Below, one piece after another: positions 23,416 to 34,000 of a DNA stretch of 64,000 nucleotides. Source of the DNA: Linum tenue (taxonomy: Eukaryota > Streptophyta > Magnoliopsida > Malpighiales > Linaceae); NCBI GenBank assembly GCA_946122785.1, contig CAMGYJ010000006.1, positions 30,889,168 to 30,953,167 on the forward strand, read 5' to 3'. The translations under genes and the position numbers were made by a program. The number at the start of each line of letters is the position of its first letter. Position 1 is the stretch's first letter. The notes beneath the pieces are model-generated. The model was not told the DNA's origin, searched no databases, and saw only the letters and a list, made by a program, of their open reading frames with translations.

Positions 23416-23847
23416 CGCGGTGGTAATTTATCATGCTGCTGCACTTCTCGAGCGATTCAGAGTGGAGAAGGAGAGCAGAGTATTAGGGTTTTCTGGACGG
23501 AAATTCCATTCCCTGGGGAACGATAATGTGGAGTTGTTGGCAGTTGGCTTGCTGTTTTGGTGCCGTGTTCCAATTTGAGAGGGCAAAAAGCTTCTTTCAG
23601 CTGGAGATTACTTCCGGGGTGAGGGAACTACAAAACCCCTTTTCAGGAATTGATGCCGGCGAATATTGAGGAAATATTCCTCGGTGAGGATGAGGATTCA
23701 AGGAGTTTCGCAACGGCGACGGAGGTGATGGGAGATGGTGCTGATGACTGATGACTGGCTAGCAGCAGCAACCGAGTGAGGGAGAGTGGCTAAATATGAC
23801 TTGTTCCAATAATTCGAGTGACCAAAATTGAAAATAGTTAATTTCTT
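23416..23847 (-). promoter_or_regulatory. 5' UTR and promoter region of the U-box gene
   Basis: About 430 bp between the U-box start codon and the foldback MULE at 23848. No firm TATA box could be assigned. The transposon inserted within this upstream region, so the available promoter is short unless it extends through the repeats. Confidence 0.4.
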
Positions 23848-24460
23848 GGGTTAATACCTTATTTTGGCTCGAACTATGACCATATAATCAACTTTGGCCC
23901 GTGGTTTCAGAAATTAACATCCTAACCTCAACTATGTAGCATAAAGACTCAATTGGCCCGGCACACGGTTTGACCGTCAATTTGGACGGTCAACACAGTT
24001 GACCTTTAGTCGACACACCATGTTATTGCCTTGTCGGCCTAAAAATCATTAAAAATTTCAAATTATTTATCTAATTTCTATTATTTATCATTTTCAAATT
24101 AACCAAAAAAAATTAAAAATTTTGATAATTTTTGGTTAATTTATAAAATGTATCATTTTCAAATTACCCAAAAAATAAAAAATATAAATATTTTTAATTT
24201 TTATAATTTTAGTTTTTGGTTAATTTGGTAATGATAAATAATAGAAATTAAGAAAATAATTTGAATTTGATTTTTTAAATGATTTTTAGGCTGACAAGTC
24301 AATGACATGACGTGTTGGCCGTCCAAATTAACGGTCAAACCATGTGTCGGGCCAATTGAGTCTATATATTGCATAGTTGAGGCCATGATGTTAATTTCTA
24401 AAACTACGGGCCAAAGTTGATTATATGGTCATAATTGAGGCCAAAATAAGGTATTAACCC
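23848..24460. mobile_element. Foldback Mutator-like MITE, 613 bp
   Basis: Flanked by exact 9-bp duplications TAATTTCTT (23839-23847 and 24461-24469), the Mutator signature. Its two halves are long inverted repeats starting GGGTTAATACCTTATTTTGG on both strands and including CAATTGGCCCG and ACGGTCAA blocks; a short AT-rich centre remains near 24150. No coding capacity. The transcript would fold into a long hairpin. Confidence 0.9.
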
Positions 24461-25059
24461 TAATTTCTTTTGATAACTTTTGTAATAAAACGGTGATTGT
24501 ACAAAATTTTAGCCCAAAAAATGTGTTTATTAATACTTATGAAAGTTTTATCTAAAAATGATTGGTTCAATTACACGTTTGGTCACTCAAATTATTTGAA
24601 TATTTCACGTTTGCCACCCGAATCACTTTTCTTTCTTATTCGCCACTAACTTTATGAATCGTTTTACCGTTAGTCACCGACCGTCTAACTCTGTTAAAAT
24701 CATCCTATGTGGCAGTCAATTAAGCCCATTGACTGTTAGTTTGATGATGTGGCAATTAAAAAATAATAAATTAATATGAATTAATTTTTCAATTTAAAAA
24801 TACTTTCTCTTCCTTCCCTTTCCATCACCGTTAGAGTGTATCTTCTCCGTCCATCACCACTAGACATTATTTGATTTATTTCACAGCACAAATTCCCGAC
24901 GTGCTAGCGGAATCCAAAGAGTCCCCGCCGGAGAAATCCATTCCCGAAACTCTTCCTGTTCTCCACTCATCATTTCTTCTCTTCCGATCCTATTGCCACC
25001 GATCGTATCTCCTCCACCTTCGATATTTCTTCTCTCACGCGCTTACCGCCTTCTCTGAT

Positions 25060-25404
25060 CCCGCCATTTGATTGGACTCCGAGCTTCCAGCAATCTGAAT
25101 ATGACCAGGGAAGGAGAAATTGAGCTTGGCTCGCGGCCCCCTTAACTCGATCGCCTCTCTATCGTAAGCTCGTGTCGCGTCCTCTGCGGTGTCAAATGTC
25201 CCCAGCCACTCCCTTGTAGCCCGCCGCAGTTACTCAAACCTGGCGGATAGGAGCTGCTCCGAAACCGGCACCGGCGCTGCTAAATTGAATGGGAATCGGA
25301 GCAATTCGTGAGCACAAGCTGAATTGGTGGTGCCGGAGACCACGTTGCTAAGTGCGACGACCATGACGGCGAGCTCTTCCTCCTGGGTGAGGCGAGACGG
25401 GGGA
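25060..25404 (-). pseudogene. Captured AP2/ERF transcription factor fragment (group X-like)
   Basis: Minus-strand remnant. The upstream part encodes LTQEEELAVMVVALSNVVSG, like the N-terminal motif of ABR1/ERF109-type (group X) factors. The downstream part encodes the second half of an AP2 domain: [20 protein letters not shown] and then [16 protein letters not shown]. The first half of the AP2 domain (the YRG element with its DNA-contacting sheet) is absent, and an in-frame stop lies between the two parts near 25230, so it cannot encode a working DNA-binding protein. It lies wholly between the MULE terminal repeats. Confidence 0.8.
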
Positions 25405-25489
25405 GGCGGTTGTGACTGAGAAGTAGTTCGCCGGTGTCGAATAGTTGGCTCTCGGCCCGAGAGAACCCATTCATGAAATTACGAACACT

Positions 25490-25699
25490 CTAAACCTTCT
25501 CGGAGCATATGACCTCATAATCATCCATGAAGAACTCAATCAACACCTCACACAAGATCCTCAATTCCTCTACCGCACTTTCCCCATTTATGGCGTTCTG
25601 CTCCCACGCCACAATCCGAATCTTGGATCTGTTTCTGATATCCAGCCACATCTCGTCGCAGTAAGCACCGATGCATCTGGCCACTCTCAATTTCGTCAA
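25490..25699 (-). pseudogene. Second captured fragment, unidentified
   Basis: Open 69-codon minus frame inside the Pack-MULE, with conserved-looking peptide (VARCIGAYCDEMWLDIRNRS, then ILCEVLIEFFMDDYEV). Its base composition matches exon sequence, not the AT-rich terminal repeats. I cannot name the source gene. It may come from a different gene than the ERF pieces. Confidence 0.4.
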
Positions 25700-25993
25700 T
25701 TTCGCGTAGCAGATCTGCGAGTCCGCGGAGGGGGAGAGGGAAGGAAGAGAGAGTATTTTTAAATTGAAAATAATAAATATGTATTTATTATTTTTAATTT
25801 CATCAAACTAACTGTCAAAGAGTTTAGTTGACTGCCACGTAGGATGATTTTAACGGAGTTGGACGGCCAATGACTAACGGTGAAACGATTCTTAAAGTTA
25901 GTGGCGAATAAGAAAGAAAAGTGATTCGGGTGGCAAACGTGAAAGATTTGTATAATTTGAGTAACCAAATGTGTAATTTAGCCAAAAATGGTT

Positions 25994-26786
25994 GTATAGA
26001 AGTGTTTATGGGAGAAGCCAAAATTAAACTTTTCATGCGGATAGAGCCACTCAATTATAAGAATTTATTTGTAATTTTACAAACAACAATAATAAGCAAT
26101 AACATCCCTAATGTATTGAAAAAATGTTATATGATATGAACGTGGAAAAAAGTAATAGGAAATAAATACTTGGGTCACCAATCCAACATTCTAATTGATT
26201 TTCAGCCCATAGAAGAATGGGCCAATACTTGTGCCACCAGATTGAATGACCAGAGAAGTGGGACCAAGGCCGAATCGTGTACCCGTCATTCATGTAACAA
26301 CAATCGATCGACTTCCTTCTGACTTCTAATCTTATCTTAGATTCTCAATAGTTCTACTTTATCTTCCCCGGGTTCTCCAGCGATTCCTTCTAATCCTATC
26401 TCTTCATTCTCACCAATCTGAGAATCCATAGCAAAAAAAAAAATTACAAACTTGAGCTTCCTTTTGGCTACTTAACCCCTTTGCTGCAAATTGCATAAAA
26501 CAACACCCATACCAACCTTTGCCTTTAGCTCCTAGTTCGATCCCCTCTGTGATTCAAGGTAGTCGTACAACCAGCAAATTGAACATTCACAAATTTCATA
26601 TTCCTGTAATTTCATATTATTTTGGGAATGATTGTTTTTCTTTTGTCGTGTTGCCCGTAATTTTGCTTCTAGGTAATTGTTGAAAACAGAATCCAACCAT
26701 TCCCATCACTTTATTCCTTGACCAGGATACTAAGATTTATTTATGAAAGTACTTACCATACAAAAAGTTGAGAGGTTGGTTGTGTA
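25994..26786. other. Intergenic; nothing recognised
   Basis: No open frame or repeat that I can support. There is one A-run near 26431-26441 and pyrimidine-rich stretches near 26300-26400. Confidence 0.4.
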
Positions 26787-26794
26787 TGGTGAAC

Positions 26795-27607
26795 TAGGGG
26801 TGGGCAACGGGAAACGAGTATTTGGGTATACCTGTCCCGTTTTTTGAGGGTTACGAGTACCAAAATACCCGTAAATTTTTTTACAGGATGGGACTTGGGA
26901 TCAAGAATCACTACTTCGGGTACCCGCGGGTTACCCGTTAATACCCGTTTGGGTATTATGGGTACCCGTTATACCCATTAATCCATGCCAATCTACTAAA
27001 CAAGGATGAAGTGTTGAGGTTGTGGGGCATTGCTAAAGCCAAGTTCACCAAACGGCATAATAGGGACTAATAATGGGCTCTTTGGTGAAACTGGGGGAGA
27101 TTGAAGAAGCTGAGAATTTGCTGGAGGAATAATGGGGAGTGCAAAATCAAATAATCTAACCAGAATATATATATGGGCATGTTTGGGTTGGGGTTGGGGT
27201 TTGCATTACATGGTGACAAAGGTACACAACAGGGAGAAATTTTGCAAGGCCAGCAGAGCAACAGTAGGCCACCTCAATTTCATTTCCCTCTTCTCCAAAG
27301 TTCACTTGAACGTATGTTGTTAGGTCTAGTGGACGGGCATTTATGGGTACCCGTTTTCCGTCCCGTGCGGGTAATGGGTATCAAAAGAACATATACATGG
27401 AGCTATGCCGACTTATGTATGTCTTGTTGACACCAAACGATTAGGTATACCATGCCACGTCCCTTCTTTTCATAGAGGAGAGAGAAAAAAGCGTACCCGC
27501 TTACCCGTAAAGGTTTGGGACATAGGATGGAGATTGCTCTCCAAATAGGATCGGGTACCCGTTTCAAACGAGACGGGTATCCCGTCCCGTCCCGTTGCCC
27601 ACCCCTA
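26795..27607 (+). mobile_element. Non-autonomous hAT element, 813 bp, with captured gene fragments
   Basis: Exact 8-bp duplications TGGTGAAC flank it (26787-26794 and 27608-27615). The terminal inverted repeat is TAGGGGTGGGCAACGGG on both strands, followed by many TACCCG/CGGGTA words. The core lacks a transposase and carries a PPR fragment (26999-27133) and further sequence of unknown origin (27173-27330, Gln-rich in one frame). Confidence 0.92.
26999..27133 (+). pseudogene. Captured P-class PPR gene fragment
   Basis: One frame reads NKDEVLRLWGIAKAKF and, after a break, the next reads MGSLVKLGEIEEAENLLEE. This is the phrase order of P-class PPR proteins of the small mitochondrial type (K-DEV-R-W ... 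SLVKLGDIE-AE-LLEEW). Stops and a frame change make it non-functional. It is unrelated in class to the PPR gene at 13605. Confidence 0.65.
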
Positions 27608-27802
27608 TGGTGAACTTCACCAACTAAATTTGTGATTGTACATATCACAAATTTATGTTATTATGGTGTAAGCACATTTTCAATGAAGATTGTGGTGGCT
27701 AGATGAGAGGGTACGACAAATGATGCTAGAATTCTTAGTGAAACAGTTTCAAATCCATATAATAACAAGTTCCCGATGCTATCATGAGGTACTTATGATT
27801 TT

Positions 27803-28378
27803 TTGTACATAAATAAATCCATAACACATTTACGGTTCCAAATAAATAGTTTCATATCGAGATATACTAATTGTTTTGCTATATATAATGCATGTAAGTA
27901 TTATTTTCTTGACATAGGATTTGCGAACATGCCTGGGTTCCTAGCCCCATACCGAACACAGGAGTCTGCTCATTTTCAAGAAATTAATCAAGACGGTGGA
28001 ACCAAAACTCGAAATCAACTATTCAACTATTATCATTCATCCCTACGCAATGTCATTGAACGTTGCTTCGGAATTCGGAGTTTTGAAGGTCAGGTTCCCA
28101 ATTCTGAAACATATGCCTTCTTTTTCACTAAGGAAACAAACATGAATTGTTATTGTTGCATGTGTTCTACATAACTTCATTAGGATTCACTCTGGTGAAG
28201 ATGTCCTATTTGAAGACTATCAGAATTATTATGTGGAGGAGGACGTTAATGGAGTGCAATGAGGACTAGAAAGAGAAGAGTACAATATGAGTTCAAGTCG
28301 AACACGACAAATGGATATTCAACGAGAGGGAATAGCAGACAAGTTGTGGGATGACTTTCAAGCTGGACTCCTTTGACA
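27803..28378 (+). pseudogene. PIF/Harbinger transposase C-terminal remnant
   Basis: The frame 27803-28174 holds the end of a DDE_4-type transposase: YYFLDIGFANMPGFLAPYR (the D is the middle catalytic position), then RNQLFNYYHSSLRNVIERCF with the last catalytic Glu region. After a frame change past about 28095 similarity continues through CVLHNFIR-like and VEEDVNGV-like sequence, ending in a typical tail (MDIQREGIADKLWDDFQAG) with a TGA near 28376. The N-terminal half is missing. In life this enzyme cuts and pastes elements into TTA/TAA sites. Confidence 0.8.
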
Positions 28379-28785
28379 TTTGTGATTGTACTTCTACTTA
28401 TATGATATTGAAGACTTACACCTCTCGCCTTTGGGCGAGGCTCGAAGACTCACGCCTCCTACCTCCGGGGGAGAATTCAGTGAGACACAAGAGTGTCTTG
28501 AGTTAAAACTCTCAAATCGTGGATTCACCCTCTCTAGCACATAGCTAACACCTAATAGTCTACAAACAACTTATGCTTATACATGCACACAAGCTCACGC
28601 CCATCTCACGGTCCAACAACTTAATGCATAAAGCTCATAGTTACAACCTATTAGCGCTAGCAACAATGGAAAAGCGAAGAAAACTTAACGACTTGAGCTC
28701 TTTAACTCAAAACATCAAAAGCTAAGCAAAGTGCAAAGACACATCGTCCAGCCTCACGATTAAGGCAAATTAATACACATTAATT
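28379..28785. other. Intergenic, possibly LTR-retrotransposon debris
   Basis: No open frame. The CTCGCCTTTGGGCGAGG inverted repeat at 28426-28442 could form a small stem-loop. Nothing else recognised. Confidence 0.35.
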
Positions 28786-29170
28786 CATTATGTCACTCCT
28801 TCCATTCTTACAGAATACAAGAAGTAAAGGGGCAACTCTTGGGGTATGGATTAATGTGTCTTATACGAAAAACTACCACGTCATCAATGAGCGAAAGCCA
28901 ACTTACGAAGGCCCCTATATAAGGAGGCTCAAGCCCTCCAAGCAAGAAACTTCTCTCTCCTCTCCACATTCATCACACAAGGTCTTTCTCTACCTTTATC
29001 TCTCTACATTTCATATAGACTATTCATATACCGTACTAACTTGGGCGTCAGAGCGTAGATCACGGAGGCGCCCCTCCGCACCACATATCCTTCCACTCTA
29101 GAGGAGATCAGATGAGGGAGTCCAGATCGGAGTACCAAATATTATTGTATTGGCCTAGGGTACATTCTAG
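28786..29170 (+). mobile_element. Possible solo LTR (Gypsy-like)
   Basis: LTR-like order of signals on +: a start near TGTCACTCC, a TATA box CTATATAAGG at 28915-28924, a pyrimidine-rich leader (CTTCTCTCTCCTCTCC), then ACTAACTTGGGCGTCAGAGCG at about 29036, a phrase common in plant Gypsy LTRs, and a terminal TACA near 29163. No internal domain and no second copy is in the window, and the edges are guesses. Confidence 0.4.
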
Positions 29171-29410
29171 GTTCAAACAGTTACTAAATTATAACAATAA
29201 ATAAATTTGGGCACCAAAATATAATTTTAAAAAATTGTTGTATGTAACTAGAAAATTCAAAATTAAAATAAAAGCCATAAAATCTGAAATACCAACAAAT
29301 TACAAATGAGCATCCAAACAATGAATTCAAATATATGAATTTCAAATATAGCCATCCAAGCGCAGCCTAATAGATTTTTCTATTGCCCCTAAAAAATAGG
29401 GAAGATAGTT
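29171..29410. other. AT-rich intergenic
   Basis: Nothing recognised beyond A/T-rich sequence. Confidence 0.4.
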
Positions 29411-29610
29411 GTAACATCCTAAACTTTTTTTCAAGATATTGTCTGCTTTGGATCTAGACCGTCACAAATATTTTCTTGAGGTACATATCAAGGTGACTTC
29501 CGATAAGGCCACTCATCCCGATAAGGCCACTCATCCTTGCAGTGCTCCACAGTGAGCACGTTTGATTTCATAGTTCTAATAGGAACTCTTTCATTTCACC
29601 CCAAATCAGG
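29411..29610 (+). repeat. Repeat copy 1 of the ATATTGTC family
   Basis: Shares phrases in order with the element at 30233-30673: AACATCC(T)AAAC, AAGATATTGTC, ATATCA(A)GGTGAC, AAGGCCACTCATCCTTG, and TTCATTTCACCCC. A short internal duplication (CCGATAAGGCCACTCATC) occurs at 29501-29532. It is a half copy; the mirrored arm is missing. Confidence 0.6.
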
Positions 29611-30232
29611 GTTATCCAATAGATCATGGAGGTCTTGTACCAAAATTGAGATATTATACAAATTGACTTTTAAGTGTAAATAAATTTAAATAATTATATC
29701 ATCGTTATTTGAAATCTAATATCTTTATAACATTGTTTAAAATAAAATTATTTATTATCTCTAATTTTTCGTATTCTCCGTAAGATAATTTTCATATGTT
29801 ATCTTAGCTATTTCATTAAGATTTTTGAAACACTAACAATATTTTAACAATCAATATACATGTTTATTGTATATATATACATGAGAATATTGACCAATGA
29901 CTAGCACTAATATTAACTAATAATTAAACTCCTCATCGTTCTCCTAATCTATTAATCATAAGCTACAAATACAACATATAATCAGATTAACTTACAAATC
30001 TAAATCGAGCCCCCTAATATTCGGAGGCCATGTGTCAAAGGGCCCCCTGCCCAAAACATGTCTTGTAATTTAAAGTTGGTTTCTTACTTATGAATCATGA
30101 ATCTCTCTCATGCTTTGTCGATGTGAGATTTGATTAATGTGTTATTTACACCTCCCCCCTCAGGAACTCAATGTCCTCGTTGAGGGTTTCCCCACCATCG
30201 TTCAAGAGAGATGCGAAAAAGCTCTGATACCA
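29611..30232. other. AT-rich intergenic
   Basis: No gene. 29690-29990 is very AT-rich. GCTCTGATACCACTT at 30218-30232, just left of the next repeat, equals the 3' end of initiator tRNA-Met with CCA, that is, the complement of a Copia-type primer site; it may be a trace of an LTR element. Confidence 0.4.
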
Positions 30233-30675
30233 CTTTTAATATCCCAAACCTTTTCTCATCAAGATATTGTCCGTTTTGAGTCTATAGCCTCACAGATTTT
30301 GCCTTAGAGTATATATCATGGTGACCCATAAGGTCACCCATCCTTGTAATGTTCCACAATTAACACGTTTGAATTCAAAGTTCTTAAAAAAATCTTCCAT
30401 TTCACCCCAAAATGCGTCTCTTCCATCCTTTGTCAATGTAAGATTTGCCTAAATTAAGAAACCGACCTTAACTGACAAGACACAGTTTGAGGGGTGAAAT
30501 GGAAGAGTTATTATAAGAACTCCAAAGTTAAATGCGCTCACTGTGTAGCACTGCAAGGATGAGCGAACTTTGTGGGAAGTCACCTTGATATGCATCGCAA
30601 GGCAAAATCCGTGCAGATATAAGCCCAAAATGGATAATATATTGTCAGGAAAAGTGTCGTGATATTACAAGTGAT
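30233..30675. repeat. Foldback repeat, copies 2 and 3 of the ATATTGTC family
   Basis: The left arm 30238-30410 (ATCCCAAACC, AAGATATTGTCCGTTTTG, TATATCATGGTGAC, CACCCATCCTTG, CCATTTCACCCC) is matched in reverse by 30485-30672 (GGGGTGAAATGG, CAAGGATGAGC, GTCACCTTGATATGCAT, ATGGATAATATATTGTC, GTGATATTAC). Together with 29411-29610 this makes three arms of one repeat family next to the IMB4 promoter. Confidence 0.65.
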
Positions 30676-31089
30676 ATTAGAACCTCTCAGCGTTCATCTT
30701 GAACGACAGTGGGGCACATCTGAACAAGAATATACTACAATAATGAATGATCATTTTGAATTAAGAAAATAATGGATGATTTTATTGAAGGTCACCTTGA
30801 TATTTACAGTAAAAGTCACAATATGTTGTCGTTACAAATGGCGTAAAAAAAGGGGGTGAAAATTATTAAATAATGGTAGCGGGGGAGATGCCATGCCATA
30901 TAATAATAGCGAAACCGCGAAGTGGCGGTGACTCCCTTGGAACCAAAGCAAAACCCTAAAGCCCCCAACAAGCGAACACACTCCCGCAAACCCTCTGCTT
31001 CACTGTCTGCCTCTTGTCTTGCTTTCTGCGCATACGAACTTGCCCGCCTCCACGGCACCAAAAGCAGAAGCCTGTAGCAGCAGGCAGGC
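30676..31089 (+). promoter_or_regulatory. Promoter and 5' UTR region of the IMB4 gene
   Basis: About 410 bp between the repeat cluster and the IMB4 start codon. It holds a TATA-like CATATAATAA at about 30896 and a telo box AAACCCTAAA at 30951-30960, an element common in promoters of genes active in dividing cells. The leader is GC-richer than the flanking repeats. Confidence 0.5.
30951..30960 (+). promoter_or_regulatory. Telo box
   Basis: AAACCCTAAA, 130 bp upstream of the IMB4 ATG. In plants this motif is bound by telomere-repeat-binding and related factors and is frequent in promoters of ribosomal and cell-cycle genes. Function here is inferred. Confidence 0.55.
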
Positions 31090-34000
31090 ATGGCGCAGTC
31101 ACTTGAATTGCTGTTAATTCAGTTCCTGATGCCGGACAACGACGCCCGTCGGCAGGCGGAGGAGCAGATAAAGCGCTTGGCCAAGGATCCTCAGGTTGTC
31201 CCCGCCCTTGTCCAGCACCTTCGCACCGCAAAGACCCCCAATGTTCGCCAGCTCGCTGCCGTGCTCCTCCGTAAGAAGATCACCGGCCATTGGGCCAAGC
31301 TTTCCCCTCAGCTTAAGCAGCTCGTCAAGCAGTCCCTCATTGAGAGCATCACCATGGAGCACAGGTTCCCCTGCCTCCTGCTTCTTCTTTCCTTTTTTTT
31401 CAATACCCTGTTGATTGGTGATGGAATTTGCAACTCAATTTCATACCGATTTGCTGCTGTGCCTGTTGGAGCAATAGAGAAAGACGCCATGGCAATTTTG
31501 TCCTCTCGTTTTGCCATTTAGCGTTTGACTGAGCAATAAAGCCAAATTTCTGTAGGATTTCATGCTCTCGAAGCATTCCCATGATCCCATCTATATACTA
31601 CTTTAACCAAGATGTGATTTTAGTTCAATTGTTGATCCTGTTTCATGTTTCTACAGCCCGCCAGTGAGGCGTGCTAGTGCCAATGTAGTAAGCATCATTG
31701 CAAAGTACGCCGTGACAGCTGGGGAGTGGCCAGACCTACTGCCATTTTTGTTCCAATGTAGTCAAAGTGCCCAGGAAGATCTTAGAGAAGTGAGCTTCCC
31801 TGCTGTTATCGCATGGTTGCTTCTAGTGTAATGTGTAGCCATGTTTTGAATACTGATGGTATCGATTCTTTGCAAACTGATGGTATTAATTCTTTGCTTT
31901 TGTGGTGCATAAGGTGGCTTTGATCCTTTTCAGTTCCTTGACCGAAACCATTGGCAACGCATTCCAACCTTATTTCGTTGATCTCCAAGCACTTCTATTG
32001 AAATGTCTACAGGATGAGGCTAGTAACCGTGTCAGAGTTGCTGCTCTGAAGTAATAATTTTCTTTCTAAAAGTTTGTCTTTACCAGATTTGTATGGCAAG
32101 CCTGTATAGCTGCTTATCCTCCATTTTTGCTGTTATCAGGGCAGTCGGATCATTTCTTGAATTTACTAGTGATGGAGATGATTTGGTAAGTTGAGCTCTT
32201 CTTTCATGACCCTAAGCCAAAAGTTCAACAAATGATGTTCACATTTTCAACGAGGGGATTCGTGCTTCTTCATAATATGCTCTTTTTGGGCCTGTGAAGT
32301 ATTTTTACTTATACAGTTTTATAAATTGGTTATTGGTTTCATATTGTATGGCCTACCTGTTCTACCTTTGTCTTGTTGCCTGCTGATCCACTCGTGGTTT
32401 CACCTGGATCCCATGTTTGTTGGTTGTTGTGGTCGACAGCAGGTGATAGGTTGACATACATGAAATGGGAGGTTCTGTATATTGACACGAGGCTGGGGAG
32501 TTTTCTTGGAAGTGTGTTAAAATCAATGGGAAATGGGAAATACGATAGTGATTCTGAAGTTCCCTTTTCGATTGGGAAGTACAACTTGACGTAAATGTTA
32601 AGTATTGCATGAGCTCTCTCATAAGTGAATATATTTTCTTGTCAGTTTCGGTATTTAAGGCAAGTCCGCTACGATTAGGAAGAGCCCATGTGAAATATGG
32701 GTATTATCTTTATGAAAATTGGTTTCTGTAGCACATTTGGCTGACCTCTTTGCACCTTATTCTAACCAAGTCGTGCTGTTCTCTGATCATAGATTGTTCA
32801 TCCTAGCAGAAAACACCTATTTTCATTTTCTAAACCTTTGTTTATTATATCAATGTGCAGGTTAAGTTCCGACAATTTATTCCCAGCATTTTGAATGTAG
32901 CAAGACAATGTCTTGCTTCAGGGGAGGAGGATGTTGCTGTGATTGCTTTTGAAATTTTCGACGAGTTGATTGAATCTCCAGCACCCCTTCTTGGAGACTC
33001 TGTTAAATCAATTGTGCAGTTCGCGCTTGAAGTTTCCTCTAGTCAAAATTTGGAGTCCAACACTCGTCATCAGGTTAGAAATGAGTGTGATGTATGCTGC
33101 ATTGTATATACATATAAGTAGATATCCTTTCGTAGTAGCTTACCTTATTTGTTACAATTGCTGACAGGCTATTCAAATAGTTTCTTGGCTAGCAAAGTAC
33201 AAATCCAACTCCTTGAAAAAGTATAAGTTGGTAATCCCAATTCTGCAAGTGATGTGTCCCTTGCTGGCAGAGTCTAACAACTCTAATGAGGATGATGATC
33301 TTGCCCCAGATAGAGCTGCTGCAGAAGTTATTGACACAATCGCAGTGAACCTTCCAAAGCATGTGTTGCCTGCTATTTTAGAGTTTTCCTCATTAAGCAG
33401 TCAAGACACCAATCCAAAATTCCGCGAAGCTTCTGTAACAGCTTTGGGAATTGTGTCAGAGGGTTGTGTGGATTTGATGAGAGATAAGTTAGAACCTGTT
33501 CTTCATATTGTGTTGGGTGCTTTGAGGGATCCAGAGCAAATGGTTAGAGGGGCAGCATCATTTGCATTGGGTCAATTTGCTGAGTATTTGCAACCAGAAA
33601 TAGTTTCTCACTACGAAAGTGTTCTTCCCTGTATTTTGAATGCTCTAGAGGATGCATCTGATGAAGTAAAGGTAAACACGATAGTATGGTCGGCTGTCTT
33701 AAGTTCTCACATATTTTTCCCCATGAACAAAACTTTCAGTAATTTGTATTTTGTTTTCACTTAATCTTCGTGCAGGAAAAGTCATATTATGCTCTAGCAG
33801 CTTTTTGTGAGAACATGGGTGAAGAAATTCTTCCTTTTCTTGATCCTTTGATGGGGAAGCTACTTGCAGCCCTGCAAAGTAGTCCCCGTAACCTTCAGGA
33901 GACATGCATGGTATGGACGTGCAATTTTCCGTACAACATAGTTTCCGTAGATTATTGGGACTGTCAACTGATGTTTCTGGAAATTATTTATTGAATTTTG

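Larger units (their letters stand above)
24564..25983. mobile_element. Pack-MULE, 1.42 kb, carrying ERF gene fragments
   Basis: Terminal inverted repeats of roughly 200 bp (CACGTTTGCCACCCGAATCA near 24608 and its inverse near 25925; ATCATCCTACGTGGCAGTCAA-type blocks further in) flank a GC-rich, gene-like core. Imperfect duplications flank it: AAAAATGATT (24554-24563) and AAAAATGGTT (25984-25993), one mismatch. No transposase. The core carries pieces of at least one host gene (an ERF) and a second unidentified piece at about 25490-25700. Confidence 0.82.

Noticed and set aside
24870..25071. 66-codon plus frame in the Pack-MULE
   Set aside because: Overlaps the antisense of the captured ERF region and has no recognisable motif.
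31308..31582. Minus-strand frames across IMB4 exon 1 and intron 1
   Set aside because: Shadows of the importin coding sequence and intron; they cross a clear splice donor.
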